A stretch of DNA of 64,000 bases from Rhizobium sp. NLR16a (lineage in GTDB: Bacteria > Pseudomonadota > Alphaproteobacteria > Rhizobiales > Rhizobiaceae): positions 3,249,501 to 3,313,500 of the forward strand of contig NZ_CP072865.1 in the NCBI RefSeq assembly GCF_017948245.1, written 5' to 3'. Every line of letters starts with the position of its first letter. Position 1 is the stretch's first letter. A program made the translations under genes and the position numbers. Below the pieces are notes generated by a model. That model was not told where the DNA came from, made no database searches, and worked only from the letters and a program-made list of their open reading frames with translations. This document shows, in pieces, positions 1 to 9,082 of this stretch.

Positions 1-876
1 GTCGGCGCCATAGCCGGCGCTCGTGACGAGTGCACCGATGAAATTCAACTCCTCGACGCCTTCGGCGCCCTTCGACGTCCCCGCAACGAGTTCGGCCAGA
101 CGTCCGGCGCTTTCGGCATAATCCTTGATGCCGACGAAGAAGAGCACCTTGTCGATCTGCTCCTGGTCGAGACCGGCGCCCTTGGTGAAGTCGCCCGATT
201 CATCCTTGCGGCCGGGGCCGAGCAGCAGCGAGACACCTTCCGGGCCGAACTTGTCGAGCTTATCGATGGCGCGCAGAACGTTGAGCCGCTGGCCGGCCTT
301 GTCGTCGCCGCCGAGGCCGATCGCCTCCAAGACGCCGTCCAGAACCTTGCGGTTGTTGACACGGATGACGTAGTCGCCGCGCTTGATGCCGAGGGCTTCC
401 AGCGTATCGGCCATCATCATGCACATTTCGGCATCGGCCTGAACACCAGGCGCGCCCACGGTATCGGCATCGAACTGCATGAACTGGCGGAAGCGGCCGG
501 GGCCGGGCTTCTCGTTACGGAAGACGTATCCGGCGCGATAGGTGCGGTAGGGAAGCTGGATCTCGTTGAAATTTTCCGCGACGTGGCGGGCAAGCGGCGC
601 CGTCAGGTCGTAACGCAGCGACATCCACTGCTCGTCATCATCCTGCAGCGAGAAGACGCCCTCGTTCGGCCGGTCGCTGTCGGGCAGAAACTTGCCGAGC
701 GCATCGGTATATTCGAACAGCGGCGTTTCGACAGGATCGAAACCATAATGCTCATAGACTTCCCGGATCTTTGCCGTCATCTCGTTGACGGCGCGGATAT
801 CGTCGGCCGTCCGGTCGACGAAGCCGCGCGGCAGGCGGGCCTTGAGCTTTTGCGGTTTCTTCTGCTTGTCGTTCAT
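1..876 (-). CDS. hisS: Histidyl-tRNA synthetase, N-terminal part (gene runs off the left edge)
   Basis: Charges tRNA-His with histidine in the cytoplasm. The visible 292 residues begin [10 protein letters not shown] and contain the class II motif 1 region (LPRGFVD), the motif 2 region with [14 protein letters not shown], and the following FDADTVG segment, all typical of HisRS. The ATG lies at 874-876 on the reverse strand. The C-terminal catalytic motif 3 and the anticodon-binding domain lie outside the window. The neighbour at 1006 is divergent, with about 130 bp between them. The family call is firm; only completeness is unknown. Confidence 0.95.
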   Translation of the reverse strand, partial: MNDKQKKPQKLKARLPRGFVDRTADDIRAVNEMTAKIREVYEHYGFDPVETPLFEYTDALGKFLPDSDRPNEGVFSLQDDDEQWMSLRYDLTAPLARHVAENFNEIQLPYRTYRAGYVFRNEKPGPGRFRQFMQFDADTVGAPGVQADAEMCMMMADTLEALGIKRGDYVIRVNNRKVLDGVLEAIGLGGDDKAGQRLNVLRAIDKLDKFGPEGVSLLLGPGRKDESGDFTKGAGLDQEQIDKVLFFVGIKDYAESAGRLAELVAGTSKGAEGVEELNFIGALVTSAGYGAD

Positions 877-1005
877 TTCCGGGAATTCCGCTGACTGTGA
901 CAGTGGCGGTGTCCTAGCGGATTGGGCGGAGAGCGGCAAGGGCGGAGGGCCTTGATGGCGCTGCCAGAATCGATTGAACGATGAGGCATTGTTCAGAATG
1001 CGGAT

Positions 1006-1770
1006 ATGATCATGATCACCGAAGCGCTCCTCTATGCCGCGACATTGCCACTGACCGGCAAGCGCCATCGGAAGTTCATCCGCAATTCCGTCAATCTCTG
1101 GTCGCGGGCCGGACGTTGCGCCGGGGATTGGGCCGACCACGAAGAGAAGAGCCGCAACGCAATCCGTGCAGCAGCGGCCGGCCTCAGGCAGAGGCGGACC
1201 GCCGTCGTGCTCGGCTCCGGCCTGTTGCGGGATGTGCCGATCGATGAGCTGGCACGCGATTTCGACACCGTCGTGCTCGTCGATCTCATTCATCTCGCCT
1301 CGGTGCGGCTGTGGCTTGCGGCCAAGGGCTATCGCAACGTCCGGCTGATCGAGCGCGATCTCTCCGGCTACGACGATTTCGCCGCCGGTCAGGAGCCCGA
1401 ACCGCTCGCCTTCCTGCGTGGCGTGCCCTATCTCGATTTCGTGGTTTCCGCCAATCTCTTGTCCCAGATCGGCCGCGGCGTGAAGCGACGCCATGAGGCC
1501 GAGGCGGCCGGTCGAATGCCTGAAGACACGGTGGAGAGGCTGATCACCGCGCATCTCAGCGGGCTTTCCGAACTTTCCTGCCGGCATTGCCTTGTGACCG
1601 ACATCGCCTATGCCCTCATCGACCGCAACGGCAAAACACATGAGGAGACCGACCTGCTGCACGGCGTCACCCCGCCGCCGGCGAAAGCGGTCTGGACATG
1701 GCCGGTCGCTCCGCTCGGCGAAGAGAGCAGGGATTACCGGATCGAACACAAGGTCATTGCCGGCTGGTGA
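1006..1770 (+). CDS. Conserved hypothetical protein with SAM-methyltransferase-like fold
   Basis: 254 residues. Residues about 67-115 read like the first half of a class I methyltransferase fold: strand and glycine turn [12 protein letters not shown], then [15 protein letters not shown] with an acidic residue at the end of the second strand. No catalytic signature is visible, so a methyl-transfer role is only inferred. The protein is soluble, with no signal peptide. The start is either ATG 1006 or ATG 1012 (MITEALL); neither has a strong Shine-Dalgarno. It stands alone, divergent from hisS. Confidence 0.6.
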   Translation: MIMITEALLYAATLPLTGKRHRKFIRNSVNLWSRAGRCAGDWADHEEKSRNAIRAAAAGLRQRRTAVVLGSGLLRDVPIDELARDFDTVVLVDLIHLASVRLWLAAKGYRNVRLIERDLSGYDDFAAGQEPEPLAFLRGVPYLDFVVSANLLSQIGRGVKRRHEAEAAGRMPEDTVERLITAHLSGLSELSCRHCLVTDIAYALIDRNGKTHEETDLLHGVTPPPAKAVWTWPVAPLGEESRDYRIEHKVIAGW

Positions 1771-1831
1771 TGCGGATGGGGCCGTCGGGCAGCACTTGGC
1801 GTGCAGCAGGCATTCACCTATATGAAACACC

Positions 1832-2194
1832 ATGCGCATGATCGCCCTCATCACAATGTTTCTCGGCTGGCTGGTCTACGGCGCCATGTCCGCATGGGCT
1901 GGCTGTCCGACATGCGCGTCGATGAATGCGCCGGCCGCCGGCGGCAGCATGCACCATGAAATGGCTGGCATGCCGATGCCGAAAGAAGCAGGCAAGGCCG
2001 GTTCCTTGAAAGACCCTTGCGCCAGCGGAAACTTCGCGCATATGCCGCTTTGCGCCGCCTGTCTTATGCTGCCGGCGGCAGTGATGACCGGGGCGGGCGG
2101 AAAATCCAATTTCGGCTATCCGGCGCCGCCGCTTGCCCGCGCCCTTGATGACAACAGGCCTGCTCCACAGGCACCGCCTCCCCGACTGGTCTGA
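1832..2194 (+). CDS. Small exported or membrane protein rich in Met, His and Cys
   Basis: 120 residues with an N-terminal hydrophobic segment ([23 protein letters not shown]) that could be a signal peptide or an anchor. The mature part has clustered possible metal ligands: [18 protein letters not shown] and two more cysteines in MPLCAACLM, followed by a second hydrophobic stretch and a proline-rich tail. That composition suggests copper or another soft metal. The next gene downstream (2270) is a DUF305 protein, a family often found with copper genes, which supports the idea. The exact function is not recognised. Confidence 0.5.
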   Translation: MRMIALITMFLGWLVYGAMSAWAGCPTCASMNAPAAGGSMHHEMAGMPMPKEAGKAGSLKDPCASGNFAHMPLCAACLMLPAAVMTGAGGKSNFGYPAPPLARALDDNRPAPQAPPPRLV

Positions 2195-2269
2195 TACCCG
2201 CATTTTCCATGCAGATGGGCGGCTTCGGCTGCCCGGGAACTCTATTGTCAGACAGAGGAAGGAACTCTC

Positions 2270-2629
2270 ATGTCTTTGAAAATCATCGCCCTTACCGCCA
2301 TGCTTGCCGCTTTTGCCGCACCCGCTTTCGCCGAAGACAAGCCCATGGATATGAGCGAGCCAATGGGCAACCACGACGCGGCCAGCCACGCCTTCAGCGA
2401 GGCGAACGACAAAATGCACAAGAATATGATGATCAAGTATAGCGGCGACGCCGACGTCGATTTCGTCCACGGCATGATTCCGCACCATCAGGGCGCGATC
2501 GACATGGCCAAGGTCGAGCTCCAATACGGCAAGGATCCCGAAATCCGCAAGCTCGCCGAAGCGGTGATCAAGGCGCAGGAGGCCGAGATCGCGGAAATGA
2601 ACGCCTGGTTGAAGGCCCACGGCAAGTAG
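2270..2629 (+). CDS. DUF305 family periplasmic protein
   Basis: 119 residues with a clear Sec signal peptide ([21 protein letters not shown], cleavage after AFA). The mature part carries the family hallmark [18 protein letters not shown] near residues 65-82, with conserved His and Met residues, then two helices ending [13 protein letters not shown]305 proteins are ferritin-like helical proteins often linked to copper tolerance. An AGGAAGG-type ribosome site lies just before the ATG. It follows another Met/His-rich exported protein by 75 bp, so the two may be co-transcribed. Metal binding is inferred. Confidence 0.8.
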   Translation: MSLKIIALTAMLAAFAAPAFAEDKPMDMSEPMGNHDAASHAFSEANDKMHKNMMIKYSGDADVDFVHGMIPHHQGAIDMAKVELQYGKDPEIRKLAEAVIKAQEAEIAEMNAWLKAHGK

Positions 2630-2693
2630 TCAGCCGTTGCTGAAGGGGAACGCCCGATAGGACAGGCGTTCCCCGGACCTTAGAGTGGTGAGG

Positions 2694-3743
2694 TCAGTCC
2701 TTCGGCTCGAAGTCGGCCGGGCGGCGACCGGCGCCTTGTCGCGACAGCATCCAGCCCGGATATTCTGGGGCAAGTGCGCTCACCTCGTCGAGCCTCTGCA
2801 TATCACCTTCGTCGAGTTTCAGCCGGACGGCGGCAAGGTTCTGGTCGAGCTGATCGACACGCTTGGCGCCGATGATGACCGAGGTGACGAAAGGCTTGGC
2901 GAGGATATAGGCGAGCGCGACGGTCGCGACGCCGACACCATGCTTCTCGGCGATCTCGCGCATGACGGCGACGCAGGCCCAAGCCCTGTCCCTGTCGACC
3001 GGCGGGAAATCGAAACTGGCGCGGCGGCCTTCGCCATTGCCAGGCGCGCCCGGACCATATTTGCCGGAGAGCAGGCCGCCGGCGAGCGGCGACCAAACCA
3101 TCAGGCCGAGCTTTTCCTCCTGCATCATCGGCACGATGTCCCGTTCGAGATCGCGGCCGGCGATGGAATAATAGGCCTGCACCGTCTCGAAACGGGCAAA
3201 GCCGCGGCGTTCGGAGACACCGAGCGCCTTGGAAATACGCCAGGCCTGCCAGTTGGAAACACCGATATAACGAACGAGGCCGCGCGAAACGAGATCGTCG
3301 AAGGCGCGCAGCGTTTCCTCGATCGGCGTCACCGTATCGGTCGCGTGGATCTGATAGAGGTCGATATGATCGGTCTGCAGGCGCTTGAGGCTCGCCTCGA
3401 CCGAATCCATGATATGGCCGCGCGAGGCGCCGCGGTCGTTCGGCTTGTCGCCCATGATGCCATAGACCTTGGTGGCGATGACGACGTCCTTGCGCGGCAC
3501 ATCCAGGTTCTTCAGCGCCTGGCCGAGCAGCCTTTCGGATTCGCCGGATGAATAGACATCGGCCGTGTCGATGAAATTGACGCCTGCTGCCAGCGAGCGC
3601 TCGACGATCCGGTCGGCGGCATTCTGGTCGACATCGGCGATGGCGCCCCACATGCTGCCTTCTTTGGCGTCGCCGAAGGTCATCGTGCCCAGGCAGATTT
3701 CCGAGACGAAAAGTCCGGTATTTCCGAGTTGATTGTAACGCAT
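2694..3743 (-). CDS. Aldo/keto reductase
   Basis: 349 residues from ATG 3743 (MRYNQLGNTGLFVSEICLGTM), the typical start of this family. An in-frame extension to 3773 exists but adds nothing conserved. Family signatures: NFIDTADVYSSGESE (catalytic Asp and Tyr region), VVIATKVYG (catalytic Lys), DHIDLYQIHATDT (catalytic His) and YIGVSNWQAW. A TIM-barrel NADPH-dependent oxidoreductase acting on an unknown carbonyl or sugar substrate. Divergent from the HAD gene at 3999; no operon partner. Confidence 0.9.
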   Translation of the reverse strand: MRYNQLGNTGLFVSEICLGTMTFGDAKEGSMWGAIADVDQNAADRIVERSLAAGVNFIDTADVYSSGESERLLGQALKNLDVPRKDVVIATKVYGIMGDKPNDRGASRGHIMDSVEASLKRLQTDHIDLYQIHATDTVTPIEETLRAFDDLVSRGLVRYIGVSNWQAWRISKALGVSERRGFARFETVQAYYSIAGRDLERDIVPMMQEEKLGLMVWSPLAGGLLSGKYGPGAPGNGEGRRASFDFPPVDRDRAWACVAVMREIAEKHGVGVATVALAYILAKPFVTSVIIGAKRVDQLDQNLAAVRLKLDEGDMQRLDEVSALAPEYPGWMLSRQGAGRRPADFEPKD

Positions 3744-3923
3744 GGTCGAAAAAATCCTTTGTGTCTGCCGCAAGAGGGACTTGCGAACGGAAGAACTTCA
3801 TCTTTTGATTATTGGCCTGCGCGCGACAGGCACAGCCGTGGCTGGCTGCTGGGTGAGGCCCATTCGATGTAGTGCGACGGCGACGCTTTTCAACGCCAAG
3901 CCTTGTCGCATCGGAGGCTGACA

Positions 3924-3956
3924 CCCTTGTCTCGACATAGCCCTTGTCTCGACACA
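3924..3956. repeat. Two 16-bp tandem copies, period 17
   Basis: CCCTTGTCTCGACATA at 3924-3939 is repeated as CCCTTGTCTCGACACA at 3941-3956 with one mismatch. It lies in the divergent spacer between the aldo/keto reductase and HAD genes, 43 bp before the HAD start. It could be a regulator-binding repeat or a slip duplication; nothing decides between them. Confidence 0.6.
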
Positions 3957-3998
3957 GGCGGCCGATAGATTGACGGCCATAATTGAAGAGGTGCGCAT

Positions 3999-4703
3999 GT
4001 GACGACGCGAGCACTGACGACGATCGGCTTCGATGCCGACGACACGCTTTGGCAGAACGAACAACATTACCGACTGACCGAGGCCTATTTTACTGAGCTT
4101 CTTGCCGATTTCGCTGAAGGCCCGAAGATTTCCGAGCGGCTGCTGGAAGCCGAGAAACGCAATCTTCGCCATTACGGCTTCGGCATCAAGGGCTTCACGC
4201 TGTCGATGATCGAGACGGCGATCGAGATCACCGAGGGCAAAGTGCCGGCGAGCGTCATCGCCAAGATCCTCGATACCGGCCGCGACCTTCTCAGCCATCC
4301 GGTCGAGATCATGCCGCATGCGCGCGACACGTTGGAGGCGCTTGCCGGCAAATATCTGCTTGTCGTAATCACCAAGGGCGATCTCTTCGACCAGGAGCGC
4401 AAGCTTGCCCAATCCGGGCTCGGCGACTTCTTCGATGCCGTCGAGATCGTATCCGACAAGACGGCCGTCACCTATCGCCGCATCTTCGCCAAGGTCGGAG
4501 ACGGGCCGGAGCGGGCAATGATGGTCGGCAATTCGCTGAAATCGGATATCGTGCCGGCGATCGCAGCCGGCAGTTACGGCGTTTTCGTGCCGCACGAACT
4601 CACCTGGGTGCTGGAACATGTGGACGAGCCGAGAGAAGCGCCGCGCTTCCGAAAGATTGGCCATCTCGGCGAATTGCGCGAGCTGATCGATGGGCTCGCA
4701 TAG
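3999..4703 (+). CDS. HAD family hydrolase
   Basis: 234 residues. Motif I is GFDADDTLW near residue 10-18 (nucleophile D and general acid D), motif II is VVITKGD near 123-129, the motif III lysine is probably in SDKTAVTYRRIF, and motif IV is MMVGNSLKSDI near 171-181. A phosphatase or dehalogenase-type HAD enzyme; the substrate is unknown. The start is taken as GTG at 3999 because the nearby ATG (3997) is followed directly by a stop in its frame. Single gene. Confidence 0.85.
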   Translation: MTTRALTTIGFDADDTLWQNEQHYRLTEAYFTELLADFAEGPKISERLLEAEKRNLRHYGFGIKGFTLSMIETAIEITEGKVPASVIAKILDTGRDLLSHPVEIMPHARDTLEALAGKYLLVVITKGDLFDQERKLAQSGLGDFFDAVEIVSDKTAVTYRRIFAKVGDGPERAMMVGNSLKSDIVPAIAAGSYGVFVPHELTWVLEHVDEPREAPRFRKIGHLGELRELIDGLA

Positions 4704-4733
4704 CGGGCCCAGGCGACACGCATTAAGCCAGCC

Positions 4734-5234
4734 TCATTTCGCCTTGGGAGGCGCCTTCGGAAACAGCGAGGGCGAGTCCGGCTCAGCCGGCGGATGCTGC
4801 GGGGCGGCGGTCAGCGGCTCGATGAGGATGCTGAAGGGGGCCCCGAGGCCGCGGCGCGGCGAGACCTTGGAGTAGTAGGGACGCAGCAGCCAGGTGGTGT
4901 TTTCCTTCACCGTCGTCTGAAAGCTCATGCCGTCCTCATCGGTGCCGAAGAAAGCTTCGTCGTCGGGTTTCGACAGGTCGAAGATCGCCAGGAAGGCGAA
5001 CTTGCTCTTGGTGGAAAAATCGATCTTCACGTGCTGACCGGCGCGCACCGGCAGCGTGTAGACGTGGCCGCTGCCGAATTTCGTCCATCCCTTGAGCTGC
5101 ATGGTGACGGCCGGAAACTGCAGCTTCTCCAGTTTCTCACCGGGATCGAGCTGCGGCGTCTGCGCCGCGGCAAAGGCCGGCAAGAACAACAAGGCAAGGG
5201 CGGCGATCGATATTTTCACGGACAGATCTTTCAT
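4734..5234 (-). CDS. Exported hypothetical protein
   Basis: 166 residues with a Sec signal peptide (ISIAALALLFLPAFAAAQ). The mature part has a beta-rich look (VYTLPVRAGQHVKIDFSTKSK, FAFLAIFDL) and a proline-rich C-terminus. It resembles small periplasmic beta-sandwich proteins, but I do not recognise the family. Its ATG overlaps the stop of tag (5231-5234), so it is probably translated from the tag transcript; a link to DNA repair is not implied. Confidence 0.6.
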   Translation of the reverse strand: MKDLSVKISIAALALLFLPAFAAAQTPQLDPGEKLEKLQFPAVTMQLKGWTKFGSGHVYTLPVRAGQHVKIDFSTKSKFAFLAIFDLSKPDDEAFFGTDEDGMSFQTTVKENTTWLLRPYYSKVSPRRGLGAPFSILIEPLTAAPQHPPAEPDSPSLFPKAPPKAK

Positions 5235-5860
5235 GGTCGAACCAGGACGGCGCGCATCGCCTCCACCTCGGGCCGACAGAAGCAGCCCTCCAGATGATCG
5301 TTGACGAGGCCCATCGCCTGCATGAAGGCATAAACTGTGGTCGGGCCGACAAAGGTCCAGCCGCGTTTCTTCAGATCCTTCGAAATGACCACCGATGTCG
5401 GCGTCGTCGGATTGGCGACGATGTGCTCACGGTCGACCACAACAGGCCGCTCATTGTGGCCGGGTTCGTAGCGCCAGAAATAACGGGCGAGCGAGCCGAA
5501 TTCGTCCCGAAGCTCGATGGCGCGCCCGGCGTTGTTGATCGTGGAAACGATCTTGCCGCGATGACGGATAATGCCGGCATCAGCCAGGCAGCGGGCCACA
5601 TCCTTCTCACCGAAGAGGGCAACCTTCTCGAAATCGAAGCCGGCGAAGGCGGCGCGGAAATTCTCCCGCTTGCGCAGGATGGTCAGCCAGGAAAGACCGG
5701 ATTGGAAACCTTCAAGGCAGATCTTCTCGAACAGGCGAATATCGTCCGTGACGGGGCGGCCCCATTCCTCGTCGTGATACTTGAGATAGTCCGGCAGGTT
5801 GGCGTGCCAGTGGCAGCGGCTCCTGCCGTCCTCGCCGATGATGATGCCAGTCGTGCTCAT
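5231..5860 (-). CDS. tag: DNA-3-methyladenine glycosylase I
   Basis: 209 residues. Removes 3-methyladenine from alkylated DNA (base excision repair). The zinc-snap ligands known from E. coli Tag are present: Cys16 (SRCHWH), His29 (LKYHDEEWG), then His and Cys in NDHLEGCFC near residues 191 and 195. The segment EGFQSGLSWLTILRKRENFRAAF and the motif TFVGPTTVYAFMQAMG near the C-terminus are characteristic. First gene of a two-gene overlapping unit with the exported protein at 4734. Confidence 0.93.
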   Translation of the reverse strand: MSTTGIIIGEDGRSRCHWHANLPDYLKYHDEEWGRPVTDDIRLFEKICLEGFQSGLSWLTILRKRENFRAAFAGFDFEKVALFGEKDVARCLADAGIIRHRGKIVSTINNAGRAIELRDEFGSLARYFWRYEPGHNERPVVVDREHIVANPTTPTSVVISKDLKKRGWTFVGPTTVYAFMQAMGLVNDHLEGCFCRPEVEAMRAVLVRP

Positions 5861-6106
5861 GTCCGCTTCATTCTCCGGGATCCGCGTCGTTCTCCGGTCA
5901 TGATTCCGGCTTTACCATTTGCAAACCGTCTTTCCAAACCGATCGGTAACCCTGACGAAAAGTTTATTCGGCCGGTCGGTCTTTCATGGATCGATCTTTA
6001 CCATTCGCTGGCGGATGGAGTGGCAGCGTCTTTGCGAGCGGAACATCTCCGCCAGGCGGACCCATCCCGCCAGTCCATTTTCGGTCATTTGTAGAGAGTT
6101 CGTCCG

Positions 6107-6853
6107 ATGATGAAACACCTTTTTCTTGCCTCAGTCTTCTGCGGCATCTTCTCCACGGCCGCCATTGCAGACGACCGCTACGCCACCCGCCCGCCTATTA
6201 TCCTCAGCCCCGATCTGACCGCACCTTGGATCAATCAGCTCGGCGGCAAGGTCCGGCCGGTCGTCTATCAGCGCCCGGTCGTCCAGCCGCAGCAGCGCGG
6301 CCTCTTCCAGCGCCGCGTCACCCGCCAGGCGCAGCAGCCGGCCCCTCAGACGGTTTCGGCGATCAATCCCGGCATACCGGCAATCCGCCACCCAATCGAG
6401 CCGCAATATCTGCCGCAGATGGTCGATTACGACACCACGGAAAAGCCTGGAACCATCGTCATCGATACCAACAACCGCTTTCTCTATCTCGTCATGAACG
6501 GCGGCAAGGCACGGCGCTACGGCGTGGGTGTCGGCAAGCCGGGCTTCGAATGGGCCGGCGTCCACAAGATCACCCGCAAGACGGAATGGCCGGATTGGAC
6601 GCCGCCTTCCGAAATGATCAGCCGCGAGGCCGCCAAGGGCCACTATCTGCCGGCGCGCATGGACGGCGGCCTGGAAAATCCGCTCGGCGCGCGCGCCATG
6701 TATCTCGGCTCGACGCTCTACCGCATCCATGGCACCAATGCGCCCTGGTCGATCGGCAGCGCCGTTTCTTCCGGCTGTATCCGCCTGCGCAACGAGGACG
6801 TCGTCGATCTCTACGACCGCGTCAACGTCGGAACCCGCGTCATCGTCATGTAA
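6107..6853 (+). CDS. L,D-transpeptidase (YkuD family), exported
   Basis: 248 residues with a signal peptide (MMKHLFLASVFCGIFSTAAIA). A variable Pro/Gln-rich linker (about 40-100) leads to a YkuD catalytic domain starting PGTIVIDTNNRFLYLV. The catalytic motif is HGTNAPWSIGS then SSGCIRLRNEDVVDLY near residue 223, with the nucleophile Cys and an upstream His. Makes 3-3 cross-links in peptidoglycan or attaches proteins to it. The paralogue at 7089 lies 235 bp downstream. ATG 6107 or 6110 are both possible. Confidence 0.9.
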   Translation: MMKHLFLASVFCGIFSTAAIADDRYATRPPIILSPDLTAPWINQLGGKVRPVVYQRPVVQPQQRGLFQRRVTRQAQQPAPQTVSAINPGIPAIRHPIEPQYLPQMVDYDTTEKPGTIVIDTNNRFLYLVMNGGKARRYGVGVGKPGFEWAGVHKITRKTEWPDWTPPSEMISREAAKGHYLPARMDGGLENPLGARAMYLGSTLYRIHGTNAPWSIGSAVSSGCIRLRNEDVVDLYDRVNVGTRVIVM

Positions 6854-6908
6854 CGGCGCACGCAAAAGCTGGAGCACCAGCAAGAGTGTGCAGTGGTTTT
6901 GCGTTGAG

Positions 6909-6970
6909 AATTCAGTAAAAACAAAGAGATGGAGCATTTTCGTGTTTCGGAGAAATACGGAAATGCTCTA
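6909..6970. repeat. Rhizobial intergenic repeat with imperfect hairpin
   Basis: A GTAAAAACAAAGAG core at 6915-6928 is followed by a 17-bp imperfect inverted repeat at 6932-6948 and 6952-6968 (two mismatches, 3-bp loop). The same GTAAAAACAAAGAG core occurs in reverse orientation near 27070-27084 in this window. From memory, such elements are common between genes in Rhizobium. No function is assigned. Confidence 0.6.
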
Positions 6971-7088
6971 TGAAGCCGCTAGGACAGGTGGCTCCACTCG
7001 TCAAAATGGCTTTATCCGGCCATGTCGATCTTGAATCGGGCAGAAGATCATGTAGCTTCGGGCGGACTTGCTTGAGGGGAATCGACTA

Positions 7089-7781
7089 ATGATCAAAGTG
7101 ATGCCGGGACTGGCCGCGGCCGGACTTGTCCTGTCCTTGATTTCTACATCAGCCTTCGCCGCGCCTGCCGGCCCGGCTTCCGACAATGCACGGCATCCGG
7201 CGCAGATCATGCGCGTGGCGCAGATGCCGAAATATGTAAAGCCGCAATTCAAGCGCAAGAAAGTGCGCCTGGTGACGACGGAAGTGGCCGGCACTGTCAT
7301 CATCGATACCAATAACAAATATCTCTACCTGGTCGAAGGCAACAACCGCGCGACCCGCTACGGCATCGGCGTCGGCCGCGACGGCTTCGGCTGGTCGGGC
7401 ATCGTCAAGATCGGCCGCAAGGCCGAATGGCCGGCCTGGACGCCGCCGGCCGAAATGCGCCGCCGCGAAGCTGCCAAGGGTCACATCATCCCCGCTTACC
7501 AGGAAGGCGGCGAGGACAATCCGCTCGGCGCCCGCGCCATGTATCTCTACCAGGGTGGCCGCGACACCATCTTCCGCATCCACGGCACCAACCAGCCCTG
7601 GACGATCGGCCTCAATATGTCTTCCGGCTGTATCCGCATGATGAACGAGGACGTGATGCATCTTTACGATCGTGCGCCTGTCGGCACCAAGGTGATCGTC
7701 ATCGGCCCCGGCAACAAGCAGGGCAATGTGGCTTTCGAGGACAGGGGTATCGACGTGCTGCGCACCATGTTCGGCGGCTGA
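7089..7781 (+). CDS. L,D-transpeptidase (YkuD family), exported
   Basis: 230 residues from ATG 7089, chosen because GAGGGGA at 7074-7080 sits at good spacing; a TTG further upstream would add seven residues. Signal peptide (VLSLISTSAFA), then a YkuD domain beginning AGTVIIDTNNKYLYLV. Catalytic motif IHGTNQPWTIGLNMSSGCIRMMNEDVMHLY. Very similar to the gene at 6107 in the catalytic domain but with a short basic linker (KPQFKRKK) instead of the Pro/Gln linker, so the pair looks like a duplication with different periplasmic placement. A terminator follows. Confidence 0.9.
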   Translation: MIKVMPGLAAAGLVLSLISTSAFAAPAGPASDNARHPAQIMRVAQMPKYVKPQFKRKKVRLVTTEVAGTVIIDTNNKYLYLVEGNNRATRYGIGVGRDGFGWSGIVKIGRKAEWPAWTPPAEMRRREAAKGHIIPAYQEGGEDNPLGARAMYLYQGGRDTIFRIHGTNQPWTIGLNMSSGCIRMMNEDVMHLYDRAPVGTKVIVIGPGNKQGNVAFEDRGIDVLRTMFGG

Positions 7782-7802
7782 GCAACACTTGTCAAAAAAC
7801 GA

Positions 7803-7830
7803 GGGCGCTTTTTAGAGGCGCCTTTTATTT
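7803..7830 (+). terminator. Probable rho-independent terminator after the second L,D-transpeptidase
   Basis: GGCGC (7804-7808) pairs with GCGCC (7818-7822) across a short T-rich loop, followed by CTTTTATTT. It is 20 bp after the stop codon. The stem is short, so confidence is moderate. Confidence 0.55.
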
Positions 7831-7903
7831 CTCTTGGACTTTGCGGCGGAAAGCTGGCAGACGTGCCTAGGAGTGGACATATTTGCAATATCGGGGCTAT
7901 TCA

Positions 7904-8578
7904 ATGACATATGCGCTGCGTTCTTCCGCTTCCCTGCTTGCGGGCATCGCGTTTTTCACATTCTGTTCGGCAGCATCCGCCTCGGCGGAAGATCTGCAGT
8001 TCTCCATTTACGGCGGTTACCAGACCGCGCCGCACAGCGGCGTCGATCTTTCCGACGGCACGCATTTCACCGCCGGCTGGGAAGGCAAGTCCTTCGGCGC
8101 GCCGCCCTATTACGGCGGCCGCGTCACCTGGTGGCTGGAGAATTTCAACAAGCCGAACTGGGGTATCTCGCTCGATTACACCCATGACAAGGTCTATGCC
8201 GACGACGACACGCTCGCCAAGGCCGGCTGGTCGCATTTCGAATTCACCGACGGTCTGAACCTGCTGACGGTGAACGGGCTCTACCGCTTCCAGGATCCGA
8301 GCCGCCGCTGGACGCCTTATCTCGGCGCCGGCATCGGCGTGAACATTCCGCATGTCGAGGTGATTCGTCCCGAGGGCAAGACCTGGGCCTACGAATTCGG
8401 CGGCGTGACGCTGCAGGCCCAGGCCGGCGTCGATTTCAAGGTGACCGACCGCTGGTCGACCTTTGTCGAATACAAGGGCACCTATTCGCGCGTCGACGTT
8501 CCGATCGACAGCGGCGTTGACCTGAAGACCAACATCTTCACCAACGCCGTCAACGTCGGCGTCTCGTTCCACTGGTAA
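7904..8578 (+). CDS. lpxQ: Outer-membrane beta-barrel protein, probable lipid A oxidase
   Basis: 224 residues from ATG 7904 (MTYALRSS), with a signal peptide ending ASASA. The mature part alternates polar and aromatic residues as in an 8-strand barrel and ends VNVGVSFHW, an outer-membrane C-terminal signature. Length and sequence style match LpxQ of R. leguminosarum/etli as I recall it, an O2-dependent oxidase that converts the proximal glucosamine of lipid A to aminogluconate. The barrel call is secure; the enzymatic call rests on recall. Other outer-membrane proteins of this size would be the alternative. Confidence 0.7.
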   Translation: MTYALRSSASLLAGIAFFTFCSAASASAEDLQFSIYGGYQTAPHSGVDLSDGTHFTAGWEGKSFGAPPYYGGRVTWWLENFNKPNWGISLDYTHDKVYADDDTLAKAGWSHFEFTDGLNLLTVNGLYRFQDPSRRWTPYLGAGIGVNIPHVEVIRPEGKTWAYEFGGVTLQAQAGVDFKVTDRWSTFVEYKGTYSRVDVPIDSGVDLKTNIFTNAVNVGVSFHW

Positions 8579-8601
8579 TGAATTGAATTTCGGCTGCGGC
8601 G

Positions 8602-9039
8602 CTATTTCGTGCCGCAGCTGACCTTGCCCTCGGCAGCATAAGGTTTGCTGCCGCCTTCGATGGTCAGGGAATAGGTGCCGCTGAAATTCGACGCCGGTTT
8701 GCCACGGACGCCGGCGACCACCACCAGATCCAGCGTTGCGCCGCCAGTATCGTCACCGCCGCCGTCGAAGACCTCCAGAAGCAGTTCGCCATCGCGCGAC
8801 CAGTGATTGCTCAGATGCTGCGATTCGAACAGACGTTTGGCAAAGGTCGCTTGCGCGGGATCCTTGACAACAAGCGCACCGCGGAAATGGTTGAGCCTAT
8901 GGCCGGCATCGCTTGCGAAACCGCTTTCAAGGGTGAAGCGCGCCTGCGCGTCATCGGCGGAACAGAATAGGCGGCTGTCGGCATGGGCCGCGCCTGCCGC
9001 ACCGAGCAGTCCCGCAAGTACAATCATTCCCCGCCACAT
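8602..9039 (-). CDS. Exported hypothetical protein
   Basis: 145 residues with a signal peptide (MIVLAGLLGAAGAAHA). The mature part has two cysteines (RLFCSADD near the N-terminus and VSCGTK at the C-terminus) that could form a disulfide, and a beta-rich sequence. Family not recognised. It lies just downstream of glcF on the same strand with a 43-bp gap, so it could be read through from the glc operon, though nothing ties it to glycolate use. Confidence 0.55.
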   Translation of the reverse strand: MWRGMIVLAGLLGAAGAAHADSRLFCSADDAQARFTLESGFASDAGHRLNHFRGALVVKDPAQATFAKRLFESQHLSNHWSRDGELLLEVFDGGGDDTGGATLDLVVVAGVRGKPASNFSGTYSLTIEGGSKPYAAEGKVSCGTK

Positions 9040-9082
9040 CGCCCAACCTCCCGGGAGCGGCCCGAATGGGCCCGCATTCCCG

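Noticed and set aside
2685..3551. Forward open frame opposite the aldo/keto reductase
   Set aside because: Antisense to a clear enzyme gene; no recognisable domains.
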